Assembly (NCBI RefSeq): GCF_002162315.1
Contig: NZ_CP021416.1
Location: 868,001 to 932,000, forward strand
Direction: 5' to 3'
DNA length: 64,000 bases
From: Sulfurospirillum diekertiae
GTDB taxonomy: Bacteria; Campylobacterota; Campylobacteria; Campylobacterales; Sulfurospirillaceae
Below the pieces are notes generated by a model. The model saw only the letters and a program-made list of their open reading frames with translations. It was not told where the DNA came from and did no database searches. Made by a program: the position numbers and the translations under genes. Shown one piece after another: positions 54,831 to 63,641 of the stretch (positions are counted from its first letter, which is position 1; each line of letters opens with the position of its first letter).

Positions 54831-55939
54831 TTAAAATATATTATCTACAAAATTTTGCCCAAAGTTGTTATCTACACTTACATATCTCATTGTTGTTTTA
54901 ATATCCGCATGATGCATTAATTTCTTAACTGTAAAAATAGGTGCATTGTTAGAAATAAGCTGACTGGCAAACGTATGCCGTAGTGTATGAATGACAACTC
55001 GATTTTTTTCGGTCATCTTTTTCCAGTTTATTATTAAACAAATTATTGAGGATAGGTCGCATCTTCCTTTGCACTTGTTTTACAATATCTCCATTACCTA
55101 GTACAAAATCATTTGGATCTAAATTTTGAATTGATTGCTCAATATAAGGAATAAATTCTTGTTTAATAAATCCAGTATATGTTTTTTTATTCTTAATGTC
55201 TTTTAGAAGAATACTGTTTGACTCGAGTTTAATATGCTTTTGTTGTATCGCACATGTGGTTTGAATTCTTGCCCCTGTGCTAAGAGAAAGGATGGTAAAT
55301 AAATAGGCTTGATGGTTGTCTTTGACTTTATCAAGAAGTATTTTTATCTCACTTTTCGATAAAAACCTCTCTCGATTGTTATCAATTGCTAGCTTATGAG
55401 CTTTTTTTTACAGGATTGTCACCTTTGAACTTTTTTTGTTCAATAGCAAAGTTATAGATAGTTCCAATTAGCTCTACAAGCATGTTTATAGTTTTAGGTG
55501 CGAGTATATCTTCTTTGTCTTCTGTGATCTGATCAATATCTTCAACGGTAATTTCTTCAGCAAGTTTATCGCCTAAATAGGGCTTAATATGGTTATTGTA
55601 CTTTGATTTTGTGTCTTTGTACGAACCTTTCGTAATTTTTTTCTCTTTATAAGATAAATAATTTTGAGCAATCATATCAAATGTTATACATTCTTTTTTT
55701 ATACGCTTATTTCTTATTATATTTGGAACTTCACCATGCTTTATTTTATGCACAATTTCAGTGCGTGTTATTGAACAAGTATTTTCTCTAACACCTGCTG
55801 AGTGTTTTCCCATGGTAAGCCATACTTTTTTGCCTCTTTCATCTTTATACGTAATTAAATACGTTTTATCTTTATCTTCTAATGGATAATAATAGACACC
55901 AACATACCTATTAGATTTAACCTTTGTACTAGAAGCCAT
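54831..55939 (-). pseudogene. Tyrosine integrase with two frame breaks
   Basis: From ATG 55939 the N-terminal arm and core-binding domains (VGVYYYPLEDKDKTYLITYK to LIGTIYNFAIEQKKFKGDNP) run to a break at T8 55402-55409. In the next frame the catalytic domain starts (LSKSEIKILLDKV, STGARIQTT with the first Arg), then a second break at T5 55018-55022 leads to HTLRHTFASQLI and TMRYVS with the nucleophile Tyr. Dropping one base from each run restores about 369 residues with every catalytic residue. It is next to the right attachment site, as expected for the element's integrase. Confidence 0.85.
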
Positions 55940-56133
55940 CTTTAACCTTTGTTATTCTAAGATTTTTATACTGCTATATATGCAGTTTATACCTTAATTT
56001 ATACCCATGCACTACAAATGATGACAAAAGTATATAAAAGATTTGTTTGCAATAAGATTATAAAATGACTATTTTATGGTGTTTATATAAAGGAGGCTCC
56101 TATTTAAGGTTTTGTTGAAAATTAAATAAATAA

Positions 56134-56153
56134 AGTCCCTCTCTTGACACCAT
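56134..56153 (+). repeat. attR: AGTCCCTCTCTTGACACCAT
   Basis: It matches the tRNA 3' end (47800-47819) at 19 of 20 bases. It lies 194 bp upstream of the integrase start (55939) on the other side of the promoter region and marks the right end of the element. Confidence 0.85.
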
Positions 56154-56251
56154 CCTAATTCTCCTAGTATACAGGCTTTCATTGTGAAATTCTTTGATCT
56201 AAAAAAGCTTAAGCTTTTGTTGGGTCCCACACTAGGTCCCACTTTTTTTGA

Positions 56252-57814
56252 TCAAAAATACATCAAGTATTTATTACCAATTTTACATGGTTTATAAGTT
56301 TCGAATTTTTCTTTATTTTGTCCTATAAACTCATCCACAAAATTAAAATTCACTTCGTTATACAAATCTAACTTTTGTCTTTGCGTATATACATCATATA
56401 AAGTAGAATTAAGTCTTCTAGAAAATTTTTCTTTTTGCTTATCATTATAAAATGTGCATAAATCGGTGATGGTATTAAAAATAATAGTTTGACATTTTTT
56501 ATTTAGATGATATTTTTGAATAAGGTTAGCTGCCGAGTTTTGATATATTGTAATGATGTGTTCCAAGGATGACTCTTTCCCTAAAATCGTTTGTAGTTTG
56601 ATCAACATTATTTGTGCAAAGCTTTTTATGGGCTCTACATTGATTTCAAGACCTAAATCATCTATTGTTGAAAACATAGTTAATTCTTTATTTTTACATT
56701 TTTGATGAAAAAAGTTTAATACTTCTATCTCTAAATCACTTTCTGGGACGGTACTCAATTGTTTGATTTGTTTTTCTATTAGTTCTTCTAATGTACAAAT
56801 TCTATCAAGAGAGCGATTAGTTATTATCATATCAATTAAATTTTCATGTTGAAATCTAATAACCGAATATTGAATCATGTTCAATAGATCAAATAATGTG
56901 AAAATAAATTCTTCTAAATTATGGTCTGATCGTTTAACAAATTCAAAAAGATACATATTATCTGGCTGCATATATTTTTCTTTATATTTAAAAGGGTCAA
57001 AATAGGCAAAAATTTGGGGTACTAGCATACCCCCAGGGTGTGCAAAATAAGCTTCTAAAGAGAATAGAGGTTTTGATTTATCACAATTTACACCATACTT
57101 ATCATGAAATTTATTAATTTTATGCATTAATGTGGCATCTTTTTTTAAAAATTTCAAATGGTTAATTTCTAATAAATAATGTTTTTTTGCAAAGATGTCA
57201 TGATTCATTTTAAAGGGATAAAAAATACCTAATTCTTCAATATGACTTACAGCACTTTGCATTCTGTCTAAATAGCGTAATTTAAAATCTTCATAGAATG
57301 ATTTATAATCGAAATCTGATCGCATAAATTGTTCATAAATACTTTCGAGTAATTCATCTGTGATACTTGCTTTAAAATCATCAAAAAAATTTTTATATGA
57401 AAATTTGTCATGTTTTTCAATAAATTTATTCAAAACATCATGTCTATGTTTTATTTCTTTTAAAAAGCTAAAAATTATAGATTTATTTTGAGGTATATTT
57501 TTTTCATCAATAGTATGTACAAATTGATGCATCATTGCTTTATCGTAAATATATTCATTTCTATCAATATTATAACTTTTATATGTCTGTTTATGATGTG
57601 TTGGAACGTCATAATCAATAGTTAAGAGATTATTTCTTTTTTGAATAATGTATGATTCACTTGCTTCTAATTCCTCAAAATGCATTCGTGAAGAGAATAA
57701 TAACTCTGATATTCTTCCAGAAAATTGCTCTAGTACTTTAGATGATTCTTGTGTATTGAAATAAATATAATTTCGTTTTGTTTTTAGCCATTTTAATACT
57801 ATCTCTTCCATCAC
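56252..57814 (-). CDS. Orphan 520-residue protein of unknown function
   Basis: A single intact frame with no signal peptide, membrane helix or recognised motif. It is rich in aromatic, His, Lys and Glu residues and looks mostly helical (for instance SYKNFFDDFKASITDELLES and LIEKQIKQLSTVPESDLE). It stands alone, between the right end of the first element and a diverging plasmid-like operon. Lone large genes of this kind beside toxin-antitoxin pairs are often defence genes, but that is context only. It is notable that a 1.5-kb frame is intact where nearby genes are broken. Confidence 0.6.
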   Translation of the reverse strand: MMEEIVLKWLKTKRNYIYFNTQESSKVLEQFSGRISELLFSSRMHFEELEASESYIIQKRNNLLTIDYDVPTHHKQTYKSYNIDRNEYIYDKAMMHQFVHTIDEKNIPQNKSIIFSFLKEIKHRHDVLNKFIEKHDKFSYKNFFDDFKASITDELLESIYEQFMRSDFDYKSFYEDFKLRYLDRMQSAVSHIEELGIFYPFKMNHDIFAKKHYLLEINHLKFLKKDATLMHKINKFHDKYGVNCDKSKPLFSLEAYFAHPGGMLVPQIFAYFDPFKYKEKYMQPDNMYLFEFVKRSDHNLEEFIFTLFDLLNMIQYSVIRFQHENLIDMIITNRSLDRICTLEELIEKQIKQLSTVPESDLEIEVLNFFHQKCKNKELTMFSTIDDLGLEINVEPIKSFAQIMLIKLQTILGKESSLEHIITIYQNSAANLIQKYHLNKKCQTIIFNTITDLCTFYNDKQKEKFSRRLNSTLYDVYTQRQKLDLYNEVNFNFVDEFIGQNKEKFETYKPCKIGNKYLMYF

Positions 57815-58046
57815 ATATCCTTATTATATTTTTTAATAAAGTAATACTAGCCTTTTGAAATATTAAAATCAAGGTTTTTGATGATTTTATAAAAAATTGT
57901 TGAAATACCTATTTTATAGTGCTTTATAATGATTTTTTGGCAAAAAATATGCATTTTTTAACATTCAATTTTTCTGTTAAATTTTCATCAACTGATCAGA
58001 ATTAAAAAGAATGAAAAAGGCGCCTTTTTCATTAAAGGAAAATGCA

Positions 58047-58253
58047 ATGGAAACATTTAGTAAAAGGTGGCTTTCGCCAAATGAGCTTGAAGCAGAATAT
58101 GGCTTTAGCAAAAGTGCACAGGCAAAAATGAGAATGAGTGTAAGTAAGTGCAAAATTCCTTTTTGCAAAATAAACAGTAAATATATCCGCTACGATCGAG
58201 CTGAGATTGATCAATGGATAGAAAAGCATAAAATTGTGGGATCTGAATTATGA
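58047..58253 (+). CDS. AlpA-like DNA-binding protein
   Basis: AAAGGAAAA selects ATG 58047, giving 68 residues: METFSKRWLSPNELEAEYGF, SKSAQAKMRMSVSKCKIPFCK and YIRYDRAEIDQWIEKHKI. This is the small MerR/AlpA helix-turn-helix form in which the last helix reads ID.WIE. It begins a five-gene operon and overlaps the next gene by ATGA. Confidence 0.7.
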   Translation: METFSKRWLSPNELEAEYGFSKSAQAKMRMSVSKCKIPFCKINSKYIRYDRAEIDQWIEKHKIVGSEL

Positions 58254-58910
58254 AAGTAGAGTTCAAACAAAAAAAGAAAAACTTTTCTATGGTAAGCAAT
58301 GTTATTGCAAAAGATAATACTATAAGTCTTAAAGCGAAAGGGATTTGCCTCATTTTGGTGCACTTCCCTGAAAACTGGCATTTTTATGAAGAAAAGCTCC
58401 AAGATTACACAAATGACGGTAAAACTGCTATTTCAAATGCTCTTAAAGAACTTGAATTTAGCGGCTATCTTTATAGAAAGCAATTAAGAGAAAAAGGTAG
58501 ATTTGCAAGTAAAGTATGGATATTTAGTGATGAAGGGTTAAGCCAAGATGATTTACGAGATTTTCTCGAGATTAGAAAAACTGATATCGGTAAAAACGAT
58601 AGCGGAAAATCGTCTACTACAAATACTCACTCTAATCAAACTAAAGAGTGTAATAAAAAAAATCCTCAAAAAAAGGGAAGAAAAAAAATCTTATTATGAG
58701 TTTGTCAACATTCTAAAATCAAATGTAAGTGAGTATCCACATCTAAAGGTTGAATTTGAAAATATTACTTACTCATTTGAAAAGATCAATGGGCAACTTC
58801 TTTTAAAGGATGAAGTAAACGGTATTGTACTGTCAAAAATACACGCAAGCAAGCTCTATCAAAAAATGGCAAATTCTGCAAAAGTGCAAATAGTTCGAGG
58901 TGAGAAATGA
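58250..58910 (+). pseudogene. Replication-type winged-helix protein with one frame break
   Basis: The first frame has a winged-helix domain: NFSMVSNVIAKDNTISLKAK, ICLILVHFPENW, DGKTAISNALKELEFSGYL. This form is typical of plasmid/phage replication initiators of the DnaD-like or HTH_36 type. It stops at 58699. Dropping one A from the run of eight at 58681-58688 joins it to SYYEFVNILKSNVSEYPHLK and on to the stop at 58910, making about 219 residues. The stop overlaps the next start, as in the rest of the operon, which supports the joined reading. Confidence 0.7.
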
Positions 58911-59374
58911 GTGTAGATGCAAAGGTGATTGAGTCAATCACAAAGCAAACATATGAATCTCAAAATCAACATCTTCGATTCTTTGCAAGAGCTGAGTTAC
59001 CAATGAAGCTGCAAATATTGCAGCTTCAAAAGCCTCTTTTTCACAAGCTAAAAAGTATTTATGGTGATCTTGATAATGCAATTTTGACACTAGCATCGCT
59101 TATTTTAGCTATTAATTCTGTTGCAAAAGAGACCGATAAAGTCAATCTCAATGCAGTAAAGATGCGTGGTAAAAACCAAAAAACCAAAGTCAAACGCCAA
59201 AAGTTGCTAGGGTATTGGGCAATAGTAAGGACCTTGAAATTAGAGCAAAATATGAGCTTTCGTAATATTGCAGGCTACTTCAAAAAATACCATAAGCTTG
59301 AAGTATCCTATTCAACCATCCATGGATTATGGATAGAAATAGAAACAACAACTACAAAAAATGAGGAGAATTAA
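58907..59374 (+). CDS. Unknown protein with a C-terminal helix-turn-helix-like segment
   Basis: 155 residues. The last 40, NMSFRNIAGYFKKYHKLEVS then YSTIHGLWIEIE, look like a helix-turn-helix that binds DNA. The middle has a basic stretch (KMRGKNQKTKVKRQK). It overlaps the preceding gene by 4 bp and its end overlaps the ribosome site of the following gene. No family recognised. Confidence 0.55.
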   Translation: MSVDAKVIESITKQTYESQNQHLRFFARAELPMKLQILQLQKPLFHKLKSIYGDLDNAILTLASLILAINSVAKETDKVNLNAVKMRGKNQKTKVKRQKLLGYWAIVRTLKLEQNMSFRNIAGYFKKYHKLEVSYSTIHGLWIEIETTTTKNEEN

Positions 59375-59375
59375 A

Positions 59376-59849
59376 ATGGCACAAGATCAAATATATTATC
59401 TAGATGATGAGAATGGCATAAAACTATTGCCTATAGCAATTGCACTAGACAGGGACCAAGAAATTTATTTGATTCAAATTTTTGAAGAAAACTATGAATC
59501 CAAAAAGAAGTACCTTCGTGGAGAGTTGATTTTAGTGAGAAATCATATTTTGACATCTACATTTTGCGATACGATCCACTTCATGGAAGAGATCAATCTG
59601 TTTGATGCTGGAAATGATCAAAATAGGTATCTTGCAGTGACGGAATACAAGTCGACAAAAAATTTAAAGCTCAAATATGATGGCAATGTTGATGTCTTCA
59701 TCTCAAAAGCACTCGCTCGTGGTATGTACAGAATTTTTACGCTCTCATTCGCTGGATATTCTACGGCAGCATTGCTGGAAAAGGAGTTTAAACTAACACC
59801 GCAACTTCTGACACAATTGTTGCATCAATTCAAATTTCTACTCAAGTAG
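59376..59849 (+). CDS. Unknown 157-residue operon protein
   Basis: GAGGAG at 59362 selects ATG 59376. The protein is mixed alpha/beta (LLPIAIALDRDQEIYLIQIF; GELILVRNHILTST) with no signal peptide or metal motif. It starts one base after the preceding stop and ends 6 bp before the next gene. Not recognised. Context suggests a part of the replication or maintenance module of the island. Confidence 0.5.
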   Translation: MAQDQIYYLDDENGIKLLPIAIALDRDQEIYLIQIFEENYESKKKYLRGELILVRNHILTSTFCDTIHFMEEINLFDAGNDQNRYLAVTEYKSTKNLKLKYDGNVDVFISKALARGMYRIFTLSFAGYSTAALLEKEFKLTPQLLTQLLHQFKFLLK

Positions 59850-59855
59850 TACAAA

Positions 59856-60665
59856 ATGATTGATGCATATATCCTTTTAAGTGGAATTGTATTTTTTGGT
59901 ACGTATGGTGTGTATAGGGTTTATAAATCTTCTAAGGAGAAAACTCGCATCATTGAATCTCAAAAACGTGAGCCTATATATCATGAAAAAACTCAAGATA
60001 TCAAGATTGAAGAGAGCGAACCAGAACAAGTATATCCATTACAAACGCATAACATCAAGTATTGGCTTTACACTCCTTCCTATAGTTTGAGAACTTACGG
60101 TCTTGCAGGATTGTATAATGATCTTGTGGTTAAAAATCTGTGGCTCAATGAACCATTTCATAGTAAATTTTATGAAATATTGATGATTCTAGATAAAAAT
60201 GAATTTATGATTGTCGATTCAAATTCAAAAGTGATCACAATGAATGTACGAGGTAGAGACAATAAAATAACCACTTCGAAATCATTTCAAGTTTTTGCAA
60301 CACGAGATATTGTAGTAGCTACGTTTAGCAATGCTATGAGCGATATTGTACGATTTAATCAGCTTGATGCCCAACACATTGTCGTGGCTATATGTATTCT
60401 TCTTTTGGAACAATCGCTTCATTATCAATCACAAGAGGTTTCTGAAGATATGATCAAAACGATATTGAAAGATTATGAATTCACTGAAGATATTTATCAT
60501 ATCACCACTCTAGTGAAAGGGAAAGATGAACAGCTTCAATTTGTCGATATCGCTGTTAAAATAGCATTTCAAACAAGCAGCACTTACGCTTATAATGACA
60601 GTGAAGTTCCAAAACCTCTACAGTTACCAACAAAATTGCCTCAAAAAGTGTTAAAAGAGGTATAA
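59856..60665 (+). CDS. Unknown 269-residue protein with N-terminal membrane anchor
   Basis: One hydrophobic helix (about 4-20, AYILLSGIVFFGTYGVY) is followed by a Lys/Glu-rich linker (25-60) and a cytoplasmic domain of about 200 residues (IKYWLYTPSYSLRTYGLAGL to DEQLQFVDIAVKIAFQ). No recognised motif. The layout, a small anchor plus soluble domain, recalls DNA-transfer or accessory conjugation proteins such as those of mobilisable plasmids, but no ATP-binding site is visible. Last gene of the operon. Confidence 0.5.
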   Translation: MIDAYILLSGIVFFGTYGVYRVYKSSKEKTRIIESQKREPIYHEKTQDIKIEESEPEQVYPLQTHNIKYWLYTPSYSLRTYGLAGLYNDLVVKNLWLNEPFHSKFYEILMILDKNEFMIVDSNSKVITMNVRGRDNKITTSKSFQVFATRDIVVATFSNAMSDIVRFNQLDAQHIVVAICILLLEQSLHYQSQEVSEDMIKTILKDYEFTEDIYHITTLVKGKDEQLQFVDIAVKIAFQTSSTYAYNDSEVPKPLQLPTKLPQKVLKEV

Positions 60666-61109
60666 AAAAGTGTTGAGTGTACTGTTGATTCTATGTTTAT
60701 TGTGATGTTTTTTTGAAATAAATGTGGATGGCTTAAAAATTCGATTGTAAGCCATTCGCGATCAAGTATTCTTGCCAAATGGAAACTGAAAAAAACAAAC
60801 AACTCTTTGTAAAAATTCCTCCAGAAATAGTCAACAAACTTTTGTGTTAAACTTCATGCATCTTTTTTATACAAATACTAAAAATGATAGTTGGAGCTCA
60901 AGAATCGCTTACGAGTGTTCTGTACCATCTTAACCAAAAGAGCCATGAGCAGCTTAGCATGTTATCGTTCATTGTGAATGAAAAAGTAGATTGACTTAAC
61001 ACAAATTGCCTAAGATAGAGGCTGAAACTATCATGATTTCAAACGTTAAAGCATAAAAATATTCAGAAAAAGATATACTTTTTCCTGAAAAAATACATGA
61101 GGTAAATCT
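60666..61109 (+). pseudogene. Intergenic stretch with remnants of a ribbon-helix-helix-like gene
   Basis: METEKNKQLFVKIPPEIVNK opens at 60779 and stops at 60850; another frame, MIVGAQESLTSVLYHLNQKS to NEKVD, runs 60884-60994. Together they look like the start and end of a small plasmid-type ribbon-helix-helix protein with a lost middle. The rest of the gap is AT-rich and holds the promoter of the toxin-antitoxin pair (TTTAAAGC then KATAAAAAT-like bases near 61040). No RNA gene seen. Confidence 0.35.
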
Positions 61110-61715
61110 ATGAAATCTATCGAAGATAAAATGCTTTCTAAGATATATGGCTATGGTAAAGGGTATGCCTTTTCATCCGGTGATTTTATCAAAGATTTTT
61201 CAATCAATAATATCGATAAAGCACTCTCTACCCTGACTCAGCAAAATAAGATTCGCAGAATTGCAAGAGGCTTATATGATTACCCAAAATACAGTGAATT
61301 TTTAAAACAAGAACTCAGCGCAGATATTGATCAAGCTGCTCGCGCTATTGCACGCAAGTTTAATTGGCAAATTGAAATCAGTGGTGAAAGTGCTTTAAAC
61401 CTTCTAGGCCTAAGTACTCAAGTTCCTGCCAAATATATCTATTTAAGCAATGGTTCTAATAGAAGCTATTTGATTCAAGATACAATGAGACTAGAATTCA
61501 AAAAATCAGCACTTAAAAATATAGGGTTTAAATACAAAGAGAGCTCCATCATCGTGCAAGCACTCAAAGCATTAGGCAAAGAGAATATCACCGATGATAC
61601 TATTACACATATCAAAGCGTATCTTGATCCAAAACTCTATGAAAAAATTCTAAACGATACGAAAACAGCAACAACATGGATTTATGAAACCATTAAAATT
61701 ATTTGCCAACACTAA
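61110..61715 (+). CDS. AbiEi-type antitoxin (DUF6088 family)
   Basis: 201 residues. The N-terminal winged helix (KGYAFSSGDFIKDFS, then KALSTLTQQNKIRRIARGLYDYPK) binds DNA in this family, and the rest is the AbiEi/DUF6088 domain (WQIEISGESALNLLGLSTQVP). It is the transcriptional repressor and antitoxin of type IV AbiE systems, which protect against phage by abortive infection. It lies 11 bp upstream of the nucleotidyltransferase. Confidence 0.85.
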   Translation: MKSIEDKMLSKIYGYGKGYAFSSGDFIKDFSINNIDKALSTLTQQNKIRRIARGLYDYPKYSEFLKQELSADIDQAARAIARKFNWQIEISGESALNLLGLSTQVPAKYIYLSNGSNRSYLIQDTMRLEFKKSALKNIGFKYKESSIIVQALKALGKENITDDTITHIKAYLDPKLYEKILNDTKTATTWIYETIKIICQH

Positions 61716-61726
61716 AGAAGTAACCT

Positions 61727-62707
61727 GTGGATAAAATAGCACACGCATCACCTACCATACGAGAAGAACTTTTTAGTCAAAGTGCCTATGCACTTAATAC
61801 GACCAACGCTATCATTGAAAAAGATTTTTGGGTGGTCTGGATATTGGATAAGATTTTTACAGATGCCCATCTTAATAAAATCTTGATGTTTAAAGGTGGG
61901 ACCTCTTTGTCCAAAGTGTTTCACCTCATTGGACGTTTTTCAGAAGATATAGATTTAATTCTAGATTGGCGTGAAATTACCCAAGAAGATTTATCAGAAC
62001 CCTTACCAACTAAAAATAAACAGGTCAAACGTAATGAAGCTATTAATCAAGAAGCCTTGAGTTATATACAAGAAAAACTCTTGCCTATAATTTCAGAGAT
62101 TCTTTCTCCTTTATGTATATGCCGTATCGATGAAACAAATCCTTATAATATTCAAGTGAACTATCCAGCGGCATTTAAAGATAATTATCTACGGCCGCAG
62201 GTTTTACTTGAAATTGGACCTTTGGCTTCGTGGTTACCCTATGGAGAGTTTGAAATCTCGCCCTATGCTGCTGAGCAATTTCCTCAAGTGTTTGAAAAAA
62301 GAACAACACGGGTAAAGGCGATTGTTGCTAAGCGAACCTTTTGGGAAAAGGCAACGATTTTACATCAAGAAGCCAATCGTGATATAAGTAAACCTCTGCC
62401 ACTTCGTTACTCAAGGCACTATTATGATTTAGCTATGATGGCACAATCTGTCATTAAGGATGAAGCCTTGCAAGATAGGAGACTTTTAGAGAATGTTGTA
62501 GCGTTTAAAATGCAGTTTTATCCTTCACCTTGGGCAAAATTTGATGAAGCAAAACCAGGAACACTCAAACTAATTCCTCCTCAATATCGCTTAGAAGCTC
62601 TCAAAAAAGATTATGAAGCTATGCAACATATGATTTTTGAGAAGCAGTGTTCATTTGATGAGCTTATGATGATTCTTCAAATACTTGAAGATAAAATTAA
62701 TCACTAA
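61727..62707 (+). CDS. AbiEii nucleotidyltransferase toxin
   Basis: GTG 61727 start; 326 residues. FKGGTSLSKVFHLIGRFSEDIDL carries the catalytic GGTSLSK and DID motifs of the AbiEii/AbiGii nucleotidyltransferases; LRPQVLLEIGPLAS and KRTFWEKATILHQEANRDI complete the family pattern. It probably adds nucleotides to tRNA or another RNA. Paired with the preceding antitoxin. Frame intact, unlike several neighbours. Confidence 0.9.
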   Translation: MDKIAHASPTIREELFSQSAYALNTTNAIIEKDFWVVWILDKIFTDAHLNKILMFKGGTSLSKVFHLIGRFSEDIDLILDWREITQEDLSEPLPTKNKQVKRNEAINQEALSYIQEKLLPIISEILSPLCICRIDETNPYNIQVNYPAAFKDNYLRPQVLLEIGPLASWLPYGEFEISPYAAEQFPQVFEKRTTRVKAIVAKRTFWEKATILHQEANRDISKPLPLRYSRHYYDLAMMAQSVIKDEALQDRRLLENVVAFKMQFYPSPWAKFDEAKPGTLKLIPPQYRLEALKKDYEAMQHMIFEKQCSFDELMMILQILEDKINH

Positions 62708-62720
62708 ATTATGTTGCATC

Positions 62721-63641
62721 ATGCGAGGCTCCGTCTATTATCAAAGTGCAGAACTCACTAAAGCTATCTTCTGCGAAGGCGCAACTAAATTAGAGCGCAT
62801 TGATCCAACACATCCTCATTTCCAAATGGTTTCTTCATATCAAACAATGGAGAGTTACCGAAATATTTGGAATAACTTCTTTAATTACCTCAAAGAACAC
62901 TGGCACATGAAAGACATGGAAGAGATCAGCTCTGAACATATAGTGGCTTACATGGATTATAAACTTGAGTACTATCCTTCAAAACAGTACCTTGAGAAAA
63001 TCAGCGCAGCACTAGGCAAACTTGAAATTGCTCTTATATACTACACCAAAGCTAAATATGGACAAGGAAAAAACTATAATTTTTCTATTCGCCAATCCCG
63101 ACTTAATAGCGCTAGAAACTTTGATTTGGTAGCTGATAATTATCACAATCGTGCCTATGCTGATCCTCTCTTACTCATCAATGCCCTCCAAGAAAACCCT
63201 TGGCATTATATTGCAGCACGCATCGAATACGAAGGTGGTGCAAGAGTAGAGGGATGTGCACTGATTAAAAAAGAGCAGTTACTTGGCTACAAAGAAGATC
63301 CTATCACGAAAGAGCAAAAAGGAGTCATCTTAACCAAAGAGAAGGGTGGCAAAGTAGGTGAGATACTCATCACTGAAAATACCTATCAACGCTTAGAATC
63401 GTGTATTGCACTTTATGATGTGTTTAAACTCAAACGAAGTGAATACTATCAATCGATCAAAAAAGCGTGCCAAACACTGAATATCCAAAGTGAAGGAACC
63501 CATGGACTACGTTGGAATTTTGCTAAAAGGAGAATGTTTGAATACGCGCAGGCTGGATATTCGTACGAACAATCGCTCCAAGGTGTTAGCAGGGAGATGA
63601 AGCACAATAGAGCGTATATTACAAAACATTATCTAAGCTGA
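62721..63641 (+). CDS. Divergent tyrosine recombinase/integrase
   Basis: ATG 62721 gives 306 residues; the frame is open upstream into the toxin gene. The N-terminal SAM-like core-binding part (SYQTMESYRNIWNNFFNYLK) runs to about residue 110; the catalytic part shows YEGGARVEGC (first Arg), THGLRWNFAKRR (HxxR-like), and KHNRAYITKHYLS at the end (His/Asn, Arg and Tyr). A His/Lys pattern between these is harder to place. It could be the integrase of the second island or an inversion/resolution enzyme. Confidence 0.7.
   Translation: MRGSVYYQSAELTKAIFCEGATKLERIDPTHPHFQMVSSYQTMESYRNIWNNFFNYLKEHWHMKDMEEISSEHIVAYMDYKLEYYPSKQYLEKISAALGKLEIALIYYTKAKYGQGKNYNFSIRQSRLNSARNFDLVADNYHNRAYADPLLLINALQENPWHYIAARIEYEGGARVEGCALIKKEQLLGYKEDPITKEQKGVILTKEKGGKVGEILITENTYQRLESCIALYDVFKLKRSEYYQSIKKACQTLNIQSEGTHGLRWNFAKRRMFEYAQAGYSYEQSLQGVSREMKHNRAYITKHYLS

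Larger units (their letters stand above)
47820..56153. mobile_element. tRNA-Met-integrated mobilisable element (about 8.3 kb)
   Basis: It is bounded by the tRNA end and its direct repeat at 56134-56153. Inside are a diguanylate cyclase, a hairpin-rich possible origin or transfer region, a relaxase, a ParA-like protein, two small proteins and a tyrosine integrase next to the right end. Base composition is much more AT-rich than the backbone and the TACATGTA palindrome is absent. Several genes are frame-broken at A/T runs. It carries a relaxase but no conjugation pilus genes, so it would be mobilised by another element. Confidence 0.85.
56154..63641. mobile_element. Second AT-rich island, possibly another integrated element
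   Basis: No backbone-type gene and no TACATGTA site occur here. It holds an orphan 520-residue gene, an AlpA-like protein plus replication-like operon, an AbiE toxin-antitoxin pair and a tyrosine recombinase at the right edge. Abutting the attR of the first element suggests tandem insertion at the same tRNA. No second copy of the tRNA end was found before 64 kb, so its right boundary is unproved. A palindrome AAAAGCTTAAGCTTTT (56203) and two GGTCCCAC copies 12 bp apart (56223, 56235) lie at its left edge. Confidence 0.5.
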
